NCBI RefSeq assembly: GCF_001591765.1
Contig: NZ_BCVN01000009.1
Span: forward strand, 1-64,000
Direction: 5' to 3'
DNA: 64,000 nt
Source: Pseudolactococcus raffinolactis NBRC 100932
Lineage (GTDB): Bacteria > Bacillota > Bacilli > Lactobacillales > Streptococcaceae
The notes beneath the pieces were generated by a model. It saw only the letters and a list, made by a program, of their open reading frames with translations, was not told the origin of the DNA and did no database searches. Shown here in pieces: positions 1 to 7,356 of the stretch. A program made the translations under genes and the position numbers. Position 1 is the stretch's first letter, and each line of letters begins with the position of its first letter.

Positions 1-39
1 CTTGACTTAACGTCAGTACTCTCAATATAATTACACGAT

Positions 40-65
40 AAAAACACTGGAAAATAATCCAGCGT
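40..65 (-). terminator. Terminator of cvpA-mutS2
   Basis: Read on the minus strand, an 8-bp stem (CTGGA/TCCAG core with flanking pairs) is followed by a T-rich run. It lies 15 bases past the mutS2 stop codon. Confidence 0.7.
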
Positions 66-79
66 TCCTAATCAATTCT

Positions 80-2416
80 TTATTTCAAAGTAACAATACT
101 AGCCCCACTACCTCCAGCATTCTGCGGTGCATAGGTATAAGACTTGACATGGCGTGAGCGTTGCAAATACTCTCTTACCATATCACGAATAACACCCGTC
201 CCTATACCGTGGACAATCGTAATCTGGTGAAGATTGGCAAGCAGCGCCTGATCCATATAGTCATCCAACATCTTCTGTGCTTCCTCATAGCGGACGCCAC
301 GCAGATCAAGTTGGGCTTTGATGTTAGAGGTAACTGTCTTTTTAACAGCCTTGGTCTTAACTTTCTTAACTGTCTCTTCTGGTTCAACCGGCTCAAACTC
401 GTCCTCTGAAAGTTTGGTCGTGATCAAGCCCATCTGAACTTCCCAACGGCCGTCTTTTGCCAGTCTGACCAAATTCCCGCGTTGATTATAGGACAGAACC
501 AAGACTTCGACACCTGGCTTGAGACCACGTTTGGCCTTAGCTTTTTTGAGGACTTTATTTTTCGATAAGTCGACAATTTCAGGTGCTAACTCACCTAATT
601 GGTGCTTGGCATCGATGATTTCATGCGGTTTGAGTAAGGATTTTTCCTGCAAGTTTTTCAGGATATGATCAGCTTCTTCAACGGCTACTTTAACGATATC
701 TTGCGCCTCTTGGCGCGCTTTATTGAGCTCTTTTTCGCGGTCGCGGTTAAAGTTTTCAAGCGCTCGTGTCAAGTCGTGATGCAAGAGTTGATTGTCTTTT
801 TCTAGCGACTTGATCTGTCTCGCTGACTCGGTCATCTCTTGATTTTTTTGTTCTAACGAGGCGATCATGACGTTGACGTCGTGTTCATCCTCGGTCAAAA
901 AGCCTGCGGCTTCCTCCAAAATCTGAGATGGCAAGCCTAAGCGCCGTGAAATTTCAAGCGCGTTCGAGCGTCCAGGTACACCTTGAACCAAACGATAGGT
1001 TGGGCGGAAGTTATCCAAATCGAAGGCCATTGAGGCATTCTCCACGCCGACTGATTCGACACCATAGGCTTTTAACTCGGGATAATGGGTGGTGGCTAGC
1101 GTTTTCGCATGTTTCGTTTTGAGAAAGTCTAGGATTGAAATTGCTAGGGCTGCGCCCTCTTTAGGGTCGGTTCCTGCACCTAGTTCGTCGAAGAGGACAA
1201 GGCTCTTGGCATCCACCTGATCCAAAATCTTAACGATATTGGTCATGTGACTTGAGAAGGTCGACAGGCTTTGGGCAATCGACTGCTCGTCGCCGATGTC
1301 AGCGAAGATTTCAGTGAAGATCCCGACTTGACTGCCCAGATCAGCCAGAATCGGCAGGCCAGACTGTGCCATCAACTGTGCGACACCCAGCGTTTTCAGA
1401 GTGATCGTTTTACCACCGGTATTTGGCCCTGTGATGACAATCGTTTCAAGCGTCTGATCGAATAGAAGATCGTTTGCCACAACGATTTTAGGATCAATCA
1501 AGGGATGTCTTGCAGCATAAAGCTTGATGGCTTTATGGTCAGAAATTTGAGGAACAGTTGCTTTTTGGGCGATTTGATAACGATACTTGGCATTAATGAG
1601 ATCGATCTGACCGATCAACCATGTGTTCTGACGAATGTCATCAATATGAGGTTTAATCGCTTCAGCTAGTTCTCGCAAGATACGCGCCACTTCGTTTTTT
1701 TCTTCGATTTTCTTTTGAGCGATGTCGTTATTGAGCTGAACAACACGGTTAGGCTCGATATAGAAGGTTTGACCTGAGGCACTCATATCATGCACTATCC
1801 CAGGGATTTTATTTTTACTGTCACTTCTAACTGGTAAAACGGGACGGCCTTGACGGATGGTAATGATACTTTCTGTCAGACTTGCTTGAGATTTAGAGAG
1901 GATTTCTGCTAGAATCTTCTTGACTTCAGCATCACCTTTCTTGATATTTTGGCGCAGGGTAAAGAGTTTATCTGAAGCTGTATCTGAAAGCGCGCCTGCA
2001 GCATCAATAACTTGTAAAATCCCTAAAAGATATGAGACATCTACAAATTTGTCGATGGTCTGACCTAATATAGGGAAGCTGACGTTAACGGCTTGCTCAA
2101 AAAAACGCCGCGTTTCATTGGCTAAACGCAGAACTTTTTTGATTTTCGCAAATTCTTGACTGGCCAGACTCGCATCCAACTCAATTCGACGGAGGATTTC
2201 CGTCAAATCAGCTGTATTGGACAAGGGGACTGGACCATTTTCTTGGACGATTGTCCCAAATTCTGAAAGTTCATCAAACCATTTCTGGATGCGAACTTTG
2301 TCAGAAATAGGAGAGAGGTTTGCCATTTCTGCTTGACCTTGTGATGTCGAAAGCGACTGCGCAAGCTGTGCTTTGATCTGGTCAAACTCTAAAATGTCTA
2401 GTATTTTTTTATTCAT
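80..2416 (-). CDS. mutS2: Endonuclease MutS2
   Basis: MutS2-family ATPase with a C-terminal Smr nuclease domain. In this family it suppresses homologous recombination, and in Gram-positives it has also been linked to rescue of collided ribosomes. At 778 aa it has the usual length. Visible motifs are the Walker A GPNTGGKT (residues 330-337), STFSSHM, the Walker B LVLFDELGAGTD (about 407-416), ATTHYPEL, a charged coiled-coil stretch at about 510-600, and a C-terminal Smr domain with LDLRG and the HGIGTG signature (about 700-778). It lies 8 bases after cvpA on the same strand, an arrangement common in Firmicutes. No strong Shine-Dalgarno sequence is seen before its ATG, so it is probably translated from the cvpA transcript. 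Identity is secure; the cellular role here is inferred from the family. Confidence 0.97.
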   Translation of the reverse strand: MNKKILDILEFDQIKAQLAQSLSTSQGQAEMANLSPISDKVRIQKWFDELSEFGTIVQENGPVPLSNTADLTEILRRIELDASLASQEFAKIKKVLRLANETRRFFEQAVNVSFPILGQTIDKFVDVSYLLGILQVIDAAGALSDTASDKLFTLRQNIKKGDAEVKKILAEILSKSQASLTESIITIRQGRPVLPVRSDSKNKIPGIVHDMSASGQTFYIEPNRVVQLNNDIAQKKIEEKNEVARILRELAEAIKPHIDDIRQNTWLIGQIDLINAKYRYQIAQKATVPQISDHKAIKLYAARHPLIDPKIVVANDLLFDQTLETIVITGPNTGGKTITLKTLGVAQLMAQSGLPILADLGSQVGIFTEIFADIGDEQSIAQSLSTFSSHMTNIVKILDQVDAKSLVLFDELGAGTDPKEGAALAISILDFLKTKHAKTLATTHYPELKAYGVESVGVENASMAFDLDNFRPTYRLVQGVPGRSNALEISRRLGLPSQILEEAAGFLTEDEHDVNVMIASLEQKNQEMTESARQIKSLEKDNQLLHHDLTRALENFNRDREKELNKARQEAQDIVKVAVEEADHILKNLQEKSLLKPHEIIDAKHQLGELAPEIVDLSKNKVLKKAKAKRGLKPGVEVLVLSYNQRGNLVRLAKDGRWEVQMGLITTKLSEDEFEPVEPEETVKKVKTKAVKKTVTSNIKAQLDLRGVRYEEAQKMLDDYMDQALLANLHQITIVHGIGTGVIRDMVREYLQRSRHVKSYTYAPQNAGGSGASIVTLK

Positions 2417-2424
2417 CGTTATTT

Positions 2425-2985
2425 CTATACTTTAATGTGTGTGATCTGTGTGATAAAGGTTTCTTGTAGCCAACCAGAGAAAAACGGCGTGTTCACTAGC
2501 ATAACGCGGGCTAGCCCGCTGCCCGCCAATTGATTTTGAACTAAGGGAATCGGAATAGTCGACAAGACCATCAAACCAAGTGACAAAACAAAATAAACGC
2601 AGCAAACCGCCAAGGCGCCAGCGATGATGTTGCCTCCCTTACCAAGGATGATTTTATTTTCAAGGGCACTCAGAAAAATACCAATTAAGCGCACGATACC
2701 ATAGACAATAAGGAAGACAACCAAAAATGCTAAGGTAGCATAAAAAACATGATCAATCTCAAAAAGGAGCTTTGATGTATAAAAAGCTAATTTACTGTCT
2801 GATGTGGCTGAGGCAAATGGCACCCACAAGATTATTTTTTCACCTAGGGATTGGTAATTTTTGAGGGCGATAAAAATCGCTACCCATGACCCTAGCGTAT
2901 AGTAGCCTTGCAGTGCAAGCCCACGCGACTGACCAACTAAGTAGGCCCAAATTAAAATTGCTAAAATTAAAATCGTAATAATCAT
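2425..2985 (-). CDS. cvpA: CvpA family membrane protein
   Basis: A 186-aa integral membrane protein with about four hydrophobic segments: an N-terminal IITILILAILIWAYLVG helix, then segments near residues 70-95, 115-145 and a short C-terminal one. It matches the CvpA family, named for colicin V production but of general and poorly defined envelope function. It is immediately upstream of mutS2 and probably co-transcribed with it. The start is unusual: an extended -10 box TGATATAAT ends 6 bases before the ATG and there is no Shine-Dalgarno sequence, so the mRNA is likely leaderless. Family assignment rests on topology, length and neighbourhood. Confidence 0.88.
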   Translation of the reverse strand: MIITILILAILIWAYLVGQSRGLALQGYYTLGSWVAIFIALKNYQSLGEKIILWVPFASATSDSKLAFYTSKLLFEIDHVFYATLAFLVVFLIVYGIVRLIGIFLSALENKIILGKGGNIIAGALAVCCVYFVLSLGLMVLSTIPIPLVQNQLAGSGLARVMLVNTPFFSGWLQETFITQITHIKV

Positions 2986-2991
2986 AGCATT

Positions 2992-3000
2992 ATTATATCA
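2992..3000 (-). promoter_or_regulatory. Extended -10 promoter of cvpA, probably leaderless
   Basis: TGATATAAT on the minus strand. With normal spacing, transcription would start at or within one base of the A of the cvpA ATG at 2985. No good -35 box is seen, which an extended -10 can tolerate. Confidence 0.55.
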
Positions 3001-3093
3001 CAAAAGGCTAGGATATGCGATTTCTGAACAAATAAAAGAAGCCACAGTTTGCGATTTCATTTAAAACATCTAATAGCTAACATCAAATTAAAA

Positions 3094-3976
3094 CTAGCCT
3101 ATATTTTGCAAATAATCATCAATCGCCTTAGCCGATTTCTTACTTGCACCCGTTTCTTCCTCGACGATAATCCCGACTTGACGGGTCTATCCGTTTCTGG
3201 GAACTGTAGGCTTTCATCAGAGTTAATACGAGCCAGAAATTCCTTAGCAAATAAACGCCATTGAGATTTTCACCTGGAATCTTCATAAAGCTCGGTAGAC
3301 CTGCACCAGAACCAACAAGGATGCCTTCGTAACCTTCTACTGTTAAGTCAACCAAAGATAGTACCGTACCGATGACCATGTTTGTTCTGATGGTCACGCC
3401 TAGTTGCTTGACTGCATCTATTTCTTTTTGTACCAAGGCTTTAGGCAGTCTAACTTCTGGAATACCGTACATCAGCACACCACCAGGCACATGAAAAGCT
3501 TCAAATATAGTAACTTGATAGCCGGCTTTTGCTAGATCAGCTGCAAAAGACAAACCTGCAGGACCTGAGCTTATAACCGCTACTTTTTTACCATTTGATG
3601 GAATATTTTCTGCCTTAACTGGTCGATTAGCTAGGTTCTAGTCGGCAACAAATTGCTCCAACCGTCCAATGCCAACTGCTTCTCCACGTCTCGATCGAAC
3701 ACAAAACTTTTCACACTAACCTTCCTGAGGACAAACCCTACCACATACAGCTGGTAAATTATTGGTTGCTTGATTTTATCGTATGCCCATTCAAAATCTC
3801 CTGCTGCGACAAGCTTAATAAATTCCGGAATCCAGACATTGATGGTGCCCCCCAACGTATGGTTTAGCTTTACATTGCAGACATCTTTTGGCTTCTTTTG
3901 TAGCCATTTCTTAAGTGTAACCTACGGATACTTCTAAAAAGTTTTTATTTCTGATATTAGAGGCTTGTTCAGCCAT
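3094..3976 (-). pseudogene. Decayed nfnB/gltD-like FAD-NADP oxidoreductase gene
   Basis: Remnant of a gene for the large NADPH-binding subunit of the NfnB/GltD/SudA family (usual length about 460 aa). The start is intact: AAGGAGG lies before an ATG at 3976, encoding MAEQASNIRNKNFLEV. An in-frame stop then follows, then MATKEAKRCLQCK (ferredoxin-like Cys motif, with the next Cys lost), a frameshift and INVWIPEFIKLVAAGDFEWAY. A second fragment (3140-3553) has the FAD/NAD-binding core VTIFEAFHVPGGVLMYGIPE and EGILVGSGAGLP. The last fragment in another frame reads RQVGIIVEEETG joined directly to KKSAKAIDDYL, which are normally separated by the GGDAVTG region, so an internal deletion is evident. 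Together with the truncated partner upstream, this is a dead nfnAB-like operon. Product family is fairly sure; that it is non-functional is certain from the stops. Confidence 0.85.
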
Positions 3977-4025
3977 TTTTCGCCTCCTTTCCTTGGCAAA
4001 TGTGTCCTGCTACTGCTTCTTTTTC

Positions 4026-4454
4026 TTACTGCTGATACATGGTCTGTCTTCTCATGGCCTCATCAAAATCAACTTGATGCCCATCAAAATCTGGTCCATC
4101 AACACATGCAAATTTAATTTTACCATCAACTGTGACGCGACACCCCCCACACATGCCCGTACCATCTACCATGACTTGATTCATGCTCACAATTGTCTTA
4201 ATGCCATAGGTTTTCGTGAGCTGACTGACCATTTTCATCATTATGATAGAACCGATGGCGATGACAAGATCATAGTCTGCACCTTCATCTATACATTGCT
4301 TTAACATATCTGTATCAAATTCTTTATAAGTATTGACCCAATGATGAATTTTCTTTCTATCTTTCACATGGTATTTTTCAGTTAAGAACCGATAACCTCC
4401 TGAAAGATAAACATTCACAACTTTGAGATTAAACTCAAAAGAGTATTTTGTCAT
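4026..4454 (-). pseudogene. Chimeric ORF: IS3-family OrfA start fused to nfnA C-terminus
   Basis: A 142-aa open frame made of two unrelated parts. Residues 1 to about 46 (SFEFNLKVVNVYLSGGYRF, then LTEKYHVKDRKKIHHWVNTYKEF) are the helix-turn-helix start of an IS3/IS150-group transposase OrfA. From about residue 47 (DMLKQCIDEGADYDLVIAIG, then GTGMCGGCRVTVDGKIKFACVDGP) it is the C-terminal part of the small FAD/2Fe-2S subunit of NfnA/SudB/GltB-like oxidoreductases, including the Cys-rich GMCGGC segment. The fusion is in frame, and the IS supplies a good ribosome binding site (GGAGGT, 8 bases before the ATG). The N-terminal FAD-binding half of the subunit is missing, and so is the rest of the IS. 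It lies 49 bases upstream of the ruined nfnB. Probably a non-functional relic, though it could still be expressed. Confidence 0.8.
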
Positions 4455-4502
4455 AAGAAAAGACCTCCAAATGTTAGTTGTTTAATCTAACTTTTGGAGG
4501 TC
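4316..4502 (-). mobile_element. Left-end remnant of an IS3-family (IS150-group) element
   Basis: The fragment has the IS terminal sequence and the first about 46 codons of orfA. Near its outer edge is a 16-bp inverted repeat with one mismatch, GACCTCCAAATGTTAG (4462-4477) and CTAACTTTTGGAGGTC (4487-4502). The hairpin contains the orfA ribosome binding site, as is typical for the left ends of this group. The orfB part and the right end are absent; the sequence passes straight into nfnA at about 4316. Confidence 0.75.
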
Positions 4503-4527
4503 ACATCAAAATCGGTTGGAACTTTAC

Positions 4528-5307
4528 TTAGTCAATCTCAATATCACCATTTTGGGCTGTCACTACAAAATTGGCCTGACTTTGCTCACTCTGTCTCGGA
4601 GCACCAGACACTCGGATATCTTCATCGCCCCATTTGGTCTTAGCATAAAAATCAGGCAACCGACTATCCTTAATCTCAATATCACCATTTTGGTTGGTAA
4701 TTTTACCACCAAACGCAATCGTCGTTTGTTTCAACTGGATATCTCCGTTGGTATTACTCACAGTCAAGTTATCAAACTTAGCTCGTTCAAACTTTGCATC
4801 TGCATTTGTAGCCGTGATTTCTGCCGCCTTAACAGACACATGGTCAAAATCCAGATCACCGTTGCGACTTTTAGCAAGAATTAGTGAAAGATACTGTGAC
4901 TCAGGTAAGGTAATGGTAATTTGGTTAGATCTAATGACAATTCCAATACCAAAATTAAGACGTCTCACTTCACTTTCGCTATCTTTAACGGTTAACTGAC
5001 CATCATCAAAACTGAATTGGGTTGTAACTTTCGATGACCAGTTTTGTGTCGTCACCTTAAATTGTTCGCCCTTTACAACTTTAACATCTGCATTTTTAAC
5101 ATCAATCGCAAGGGATGCAATTTTTGAAGGATCTACTGGCAGTTCATGCCTTACAAGTTTACCTGGCATTTTTTGCTCAGTCTGATACTTAAAGCCATGA
5201 TCCCAAACCAAGCTACCTGGTTTTTCAAATTGCCAAATTACAATAGCAGCAAGTGTACCTAATGTGAGTAACAGGGCACCTATAATCATCTTTCTTTTAT
5301 GCGTCAT
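4528..5307 (-). CDS. DUF4097 family envelope protein
   Basis: A 259-aa protein with one N-terminal membrane anchor (about residues 7-25, MIIGALLLTLGTLAAIVIW) and an extracellular, repetitive beta-strand domain rich in NGDIEI/NGDIQL-type repeats (SRNGDLDFD, NTNGDIQLK, NQNGDIEIK, AQNGDIEID). This is the DUF4097 (adhesin-like beta-helix) pattern. It is the third gene of a padR-DUF1700-DUF4097 operon, a set that recurs in lactic acid bacteria and is usually linked to envelope-stress sensing. A 19-codon ORF overlaps its start in another frame and may couple its translation. Function unknown; family assignment is good. Confidence 0.85.
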   Translation of the reverse strand: MTHKRKMIIGALLLTLGTLAAIVIWQFEKPGSLVWDHGFKYQTEQKMPGKLVRHELPVDPSKIASLAIDVKNADVKVVKGEQFKVTTQNWSSKVTTQFSFDDGQLTVKDSESEVRRLNFGIGIVIRSNQITITLPESQYLSLILAKSRNGDLDFDHVSVKAAEITATNADAKFERAKFDNLTVSNTNGDIQLKQTTIAFGGKITNQNGDIEIKDSRLPDFYAKTKWGDEDIRVSGAPRQSEQSQANFVVTAQNGDIEID

Positions 5308-5356
5308 GGTGTAACCCCTTTCTGCCTATTGTTTTTTTGCCAATCCAACGAATCAT
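5297..5356 (-). CDS. Possible 19-aa leader ORF overlapping the DUF4097 gene start
   Basis: ATG at 5356 is preceded by AAGGAG at good spacing and reads MIRWIGKKTIGRKGLHHDA before a TAA at 5297, which lies just inside the next gene in a different frame. It is basic and has no recognisable family. It may be a translational-coupling leader or chance; I favour coupling only weakly. Confidence 0.3.
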   Translation of the reverse strand: MIRWIGKKTIGRKGLHHDA

Positions 5357-5373
5357 CACGAACACTCCTTGCT

Positions 5374-5892
5374 TCAGCCTTTAACCATGGCTGTAACGGC
5401 TGGACAAAGCAAGATTAGACCACCAATCACGGAGATACCTGCCGAGATATAGAAGAGACCTCCTAATAGAGATTGCGTTAGGATGAAGATCCCGCCAACG
5501 ATACCGAGCACTGCTGCAAAACCTAATGCCCCGAGGGTCACAACGATTGAAAAAGCGAGAGCCGCAAACGTCACAACGATGGCGAAAATTAGAGCGACAA
5601 CAGTAATCGCAACAGGTATCAAAATCGGTGAAGCGAGTAGGGCAAGAGTAATAATCTTAGCCAGCCCAAGTGGCGATTTCTGATTTTCCTCTGGGATATC
5701 ACGCGCCTCATCCATATAATAATCTGCAACCAAGCGGCGCGCCAGATTTTTAGGCGTGCCAAACTCCGCCACGGCCTGCCCATCTGATAGATGACCTTCA
5801 TAGAAATACTGCTCATAATAGAGCATGGCGTCTTTGATCTCTGCCTTGGGTAAGGCCTTCAAATTCGTTTCCAAATCCTGTAAATATGTCAT
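5374..5892 (-). CDS. DUF1700 family membrane protein
   Basis: A 172-aa protein. The N-terminal about 60 residues are a soluble helical region (YLQDLETNLKALPKAEIKDAM and AEFGTPKNLARRLVADYYM), which is the typical DUF1700 start. It is followed by about four hydrophobic segments between residues 75 and 170, very rich in A, I, V and G. It overlaps the padR stop by 4 bases (ATGA), which indicates translational coupling. In related operons the DUF1700 protein is thought to act at the membrane together with the PadR regulator and the DUF4097 protein. The molecular function is unknown. Confidence 0.85.
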   Translation of the reverse strand: MTYLQDLETNLKALPKAEIKDAMLYYEQYFYEGHLSDGQAVAEFGTPKNLARRLVADYYMDEARDIPEENQKSPLGLAKIITLALLASPILIPVAITVVALIFAIVVTFAALAFSIVVTLGALGFAAVLGIVGGIFILTQSLLGGLFYISAGISVIGGLILLCPAVTAMVKG

Positions 5893-6200
5893 TTTGCACC
5901 TCCTAAAATCTCACTGATGCCCCTTGAAAAGGCTTGCCACTCCTGCTTTATCTCTGCTAAATGTTGCTGGCCCAATGGTGTAATCTGATAGTACCGTCGC
6001 ATACGTCCCTCAAAGGGTTCATCGTATGTGATTAAGTCGCCATTTTTTTGTAGCCGGCGCAGGACGGGATACATGGTGGATTCAGACACATTGACGTGTT
6101 TTTGGATCTCTTTGGTCAAGAGATAGCCATACATATCTTGGCTGTCAAGAATCGCAAGTACACTACCGTCTAATAGACCCGTTGGTATTTGAATCGTCAT
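5889..6200 (-). CDS. PadR family transcriptional regulator
   Basis: A 103-aa winged-helix repressor of the PadR type: GLLDGSVLAILDSQDMYGYLL at the start, HVNVSESTMYPVLRRLQKNG as the recognition region and GRMRRYYQITPLGQQHL as the wing. The ATG at 6200 is chosen over the GTG 9 bases upstream because AAAGG lies 8 bases before it. It leads the operon with the DUF1700 and DUF4097 genes. Such regulators usually repress their own operon in response to envelope or drug stress. An inverted repeat and two TTTCTATAC repeats lie directly upstream and are the likely operator. Confidence 0.93.
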   Translation of the reverse strand: MTIQIPTGLLDGSVLAILDSQDMYGYLLTKEIQKHVNVSESTMYPVLRRLQKNGDLITYDEPFEGRMRRYYQITPLGQQHLAEIKQEWQAFSRGISEILGGAK

Positions 6201-6210
6201 ATGATACACC

Positions 6211-6258
6211 TTTCTATACTAATTTCTATACAATATAATACTATACAATAAATAGTAT
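6211..6258 (-). promoter_or_regulatory. Candidate PadR operator
   Basis: Two direct copies of TTTCTATAC (6211-6219 and 6223-6231) lie 12 bases apart. They are followed by an inverted repeat ATACTAT/ATAGTAT (6238-6244 and 6252-6258). All sit within 60 bases of the padR start. The link to PadR is inferred from position only. Confidence 0.5.
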
Positions 6259-6287
6259 AATGTCAAGTATAAACATAGACTAAAACT

Positions 6288-6321
6288 ATAAAAAAACAGC
6301 TCAAAATCAAGACTTTGAACT
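6288..6321 (-). terminator. Terminator of sdpR-sdpI
   Basis: On the minus strand, AGTTCAAA pairs with TTTGAGCT (one G-U pair) and a run of seven T follows. It lies between the sdpI stop and the padR promoter region. Confidence 0.65.
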
Positions 6322-6375
6322 ATTTTTAAGTTGACGATTTTTAAACTGTCATTTTCTAGCTAATCTAATCGAATA

Positions 6376-6975
6376 TCATAAGGGTACTAGGATAATCAAA
6401 AATAAAATGACAATAAATGTTAAAACAGCGACTATTGGATACCACGTACTGATGACCCCTCCTAAGATCATTATAATACCAGAAATAACAAGCATCATCC
6501 CACCTAAACGGTTCGTTTTTTGCCAATTGTCTGGATTAGACAAAGTCATCGGAAAACGGAATCCAGCGACTCTATTTTGAGATGTCTTAGGTATATAGTT
6601 ACCTAAGAGGATGAAGATGATACCGACCGTCACCATCGTAATCAAAGCAATATCTAAGTGATAGCCAAGCGCTTGACTCAAGGTTAAAGACTGAAATGTC
6701 ACTGAAAGGATTGGTAATAACCAGAGCATCAATTTTTCCAGTTTAAGATTTTTTTTTGATGCCGATTCTAGGCTAAATTGAACGATAACGTTAACCCCAA
6801 CCATGATCAACGGTAAAATCAAAATCCCTGCCAATCTCGTCGCATAGCCATTGGGTTCGCCATCTAATCCCCAATGTATGGGCATCTTCTCTGGTAATTT
6901 CGAATAAACAGCCAAGCCCATTAAAATGGGGAGTAAGCCAATCACCGTTGGCCATAACAATTTTTTATATTTCAT
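6376..6975 (-). CDS. SdpI/DUF1648 family membrane protein
   Basis: A 199-aa protein with about six membrane helices. It starts with the DUF1648 motif (LPEKMPIHWGLDGEPNGYA), continues with an SdpI-like core (LGNYIPKTSQNRVAGFR and PDNWQKTNRLGGMMLVISG) and ends in a very hydrophobic C-terminal segment. In Bacillus, SdpI is the immunity/signal protein against the SDP toxin and sequesters SdpR at the membrane; here only the sdpRI pair is present, with no sdpC. The start overlaps the sdpR stop by 11 bases. Probably membrane-stress or bacteriocin-related immunity, inferred from family. Confidence 0.87.
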   Translation of the reverse strand: MKYKKLLWPTVIGLLPILMGLAVYSKLPEKMPIHWGLDGEPNGYATRLAGILILPLIMVGVNVIVQFSLESASKKNLKLEKLMLWLLPILSVTFQSLTLSQALGYHLDIALITMVTVGIIFILLGNYIPKTSQNRVAGFRFPMTLSNPDNWQKTNRLGGMMLVISGIIMILGGVISTWYPIVAVLTFIVILFLIILVPL

Positions 6976-7246
6976 CAGTCTCTCCTTCTCCTGTAAAACC
7001 TTTCAACCACAGCATGGTTTCTTCAAACACACTGAGATTCAACTCATAATAGATAAAATTTTTATACTTACTTTCACGAATCAAATCGGCAACTTTCAAC
7101 TGTTTCAAATGATTTGAAATCGTGGCGCTGCTCAAACTAAACTGCTCACTAATCTCACCAGCAGATAAACGGCCTGACTTTAGCAGCGTCAAAATATCTC
7201 GACGAACTGGATTTGATATTGCCTTAAGGGTTACTTGTAAACTCAT
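6965..7246 (-). CDS. ArsR family repressor, SdpR-like
   Basis: A 93-aa winged-helix ArsR-type repressor: LKAISNPVRRDILTLLKSG, then AGEISEQFSLSSATISNHLK as the recognition helix and FIYYELN as the wing. No metal-binding Cys cluster is visible, in keeping with the SdpR subgroup. ATG at 7246 is preferred to a TTG one codon earlier, with GGAGGG 8 bases upstream. It overlaps the sdpI gene and is preceded by an unusually perfect 14-bp inverted repeat, so autoregulation is very likely. Confidence 0.92.
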   Translation of the reverse strand: MSLQVTLKAISNPVRRDILTLLKSGRLSAGEISEQFSLSSATISNHLKQLKVADLIRESKYKNFIYYELNLSVFEETMLWLKGFTGEGETDEI

Positions 7247-7274
7247 CAACCATTCCCTCCTATTCTATTTCGTT

Positions 7275-7311
7275 TTGTATCTAAATAGATTATAACACTA
7301 TTTAGATACAA
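7275..7311 (-). promoter_or_regulatory. Operator of sdpRI: 14-bp perfect inverted repeat
   Basis: TTGTATCTAAATAG (7275-7288) and CTATTTAGATACAA (7298-7311) are perfect reverse complements separated by 9 bases. Beyond a short imperfect zone the outer flanks (ATTCTATTT/AAATAGAAT) also match. The repeat lies 29 bases or more upstream of the sdpR ATG, in the promoter region. Assigned to SdpR from position and from autoregulation being usual in the family. Confidence 0.75.
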
Positions 7312-7328
7312 GTCAAAATAGAATGTCA

Positions 7329-7356
7329 AAAAAATAGCTTTGGTGAGCTATTTTTT
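7329..7356 (-). terminator. Terminator overlapping the MFS gene stop
   Basis: AAAATAGCT and AGCTATTTT form a stem around a 6-base loop, with a T run on the minus strand. The stop codon (TAG at 7348-7350) lies inside the stem. Confidence 0.75.

Noticed and set aside
3993-4304. Plus-strand 103-codon ORF
   Set aside because: It is antisense to the chimeric ORF and has no family features or start signal.
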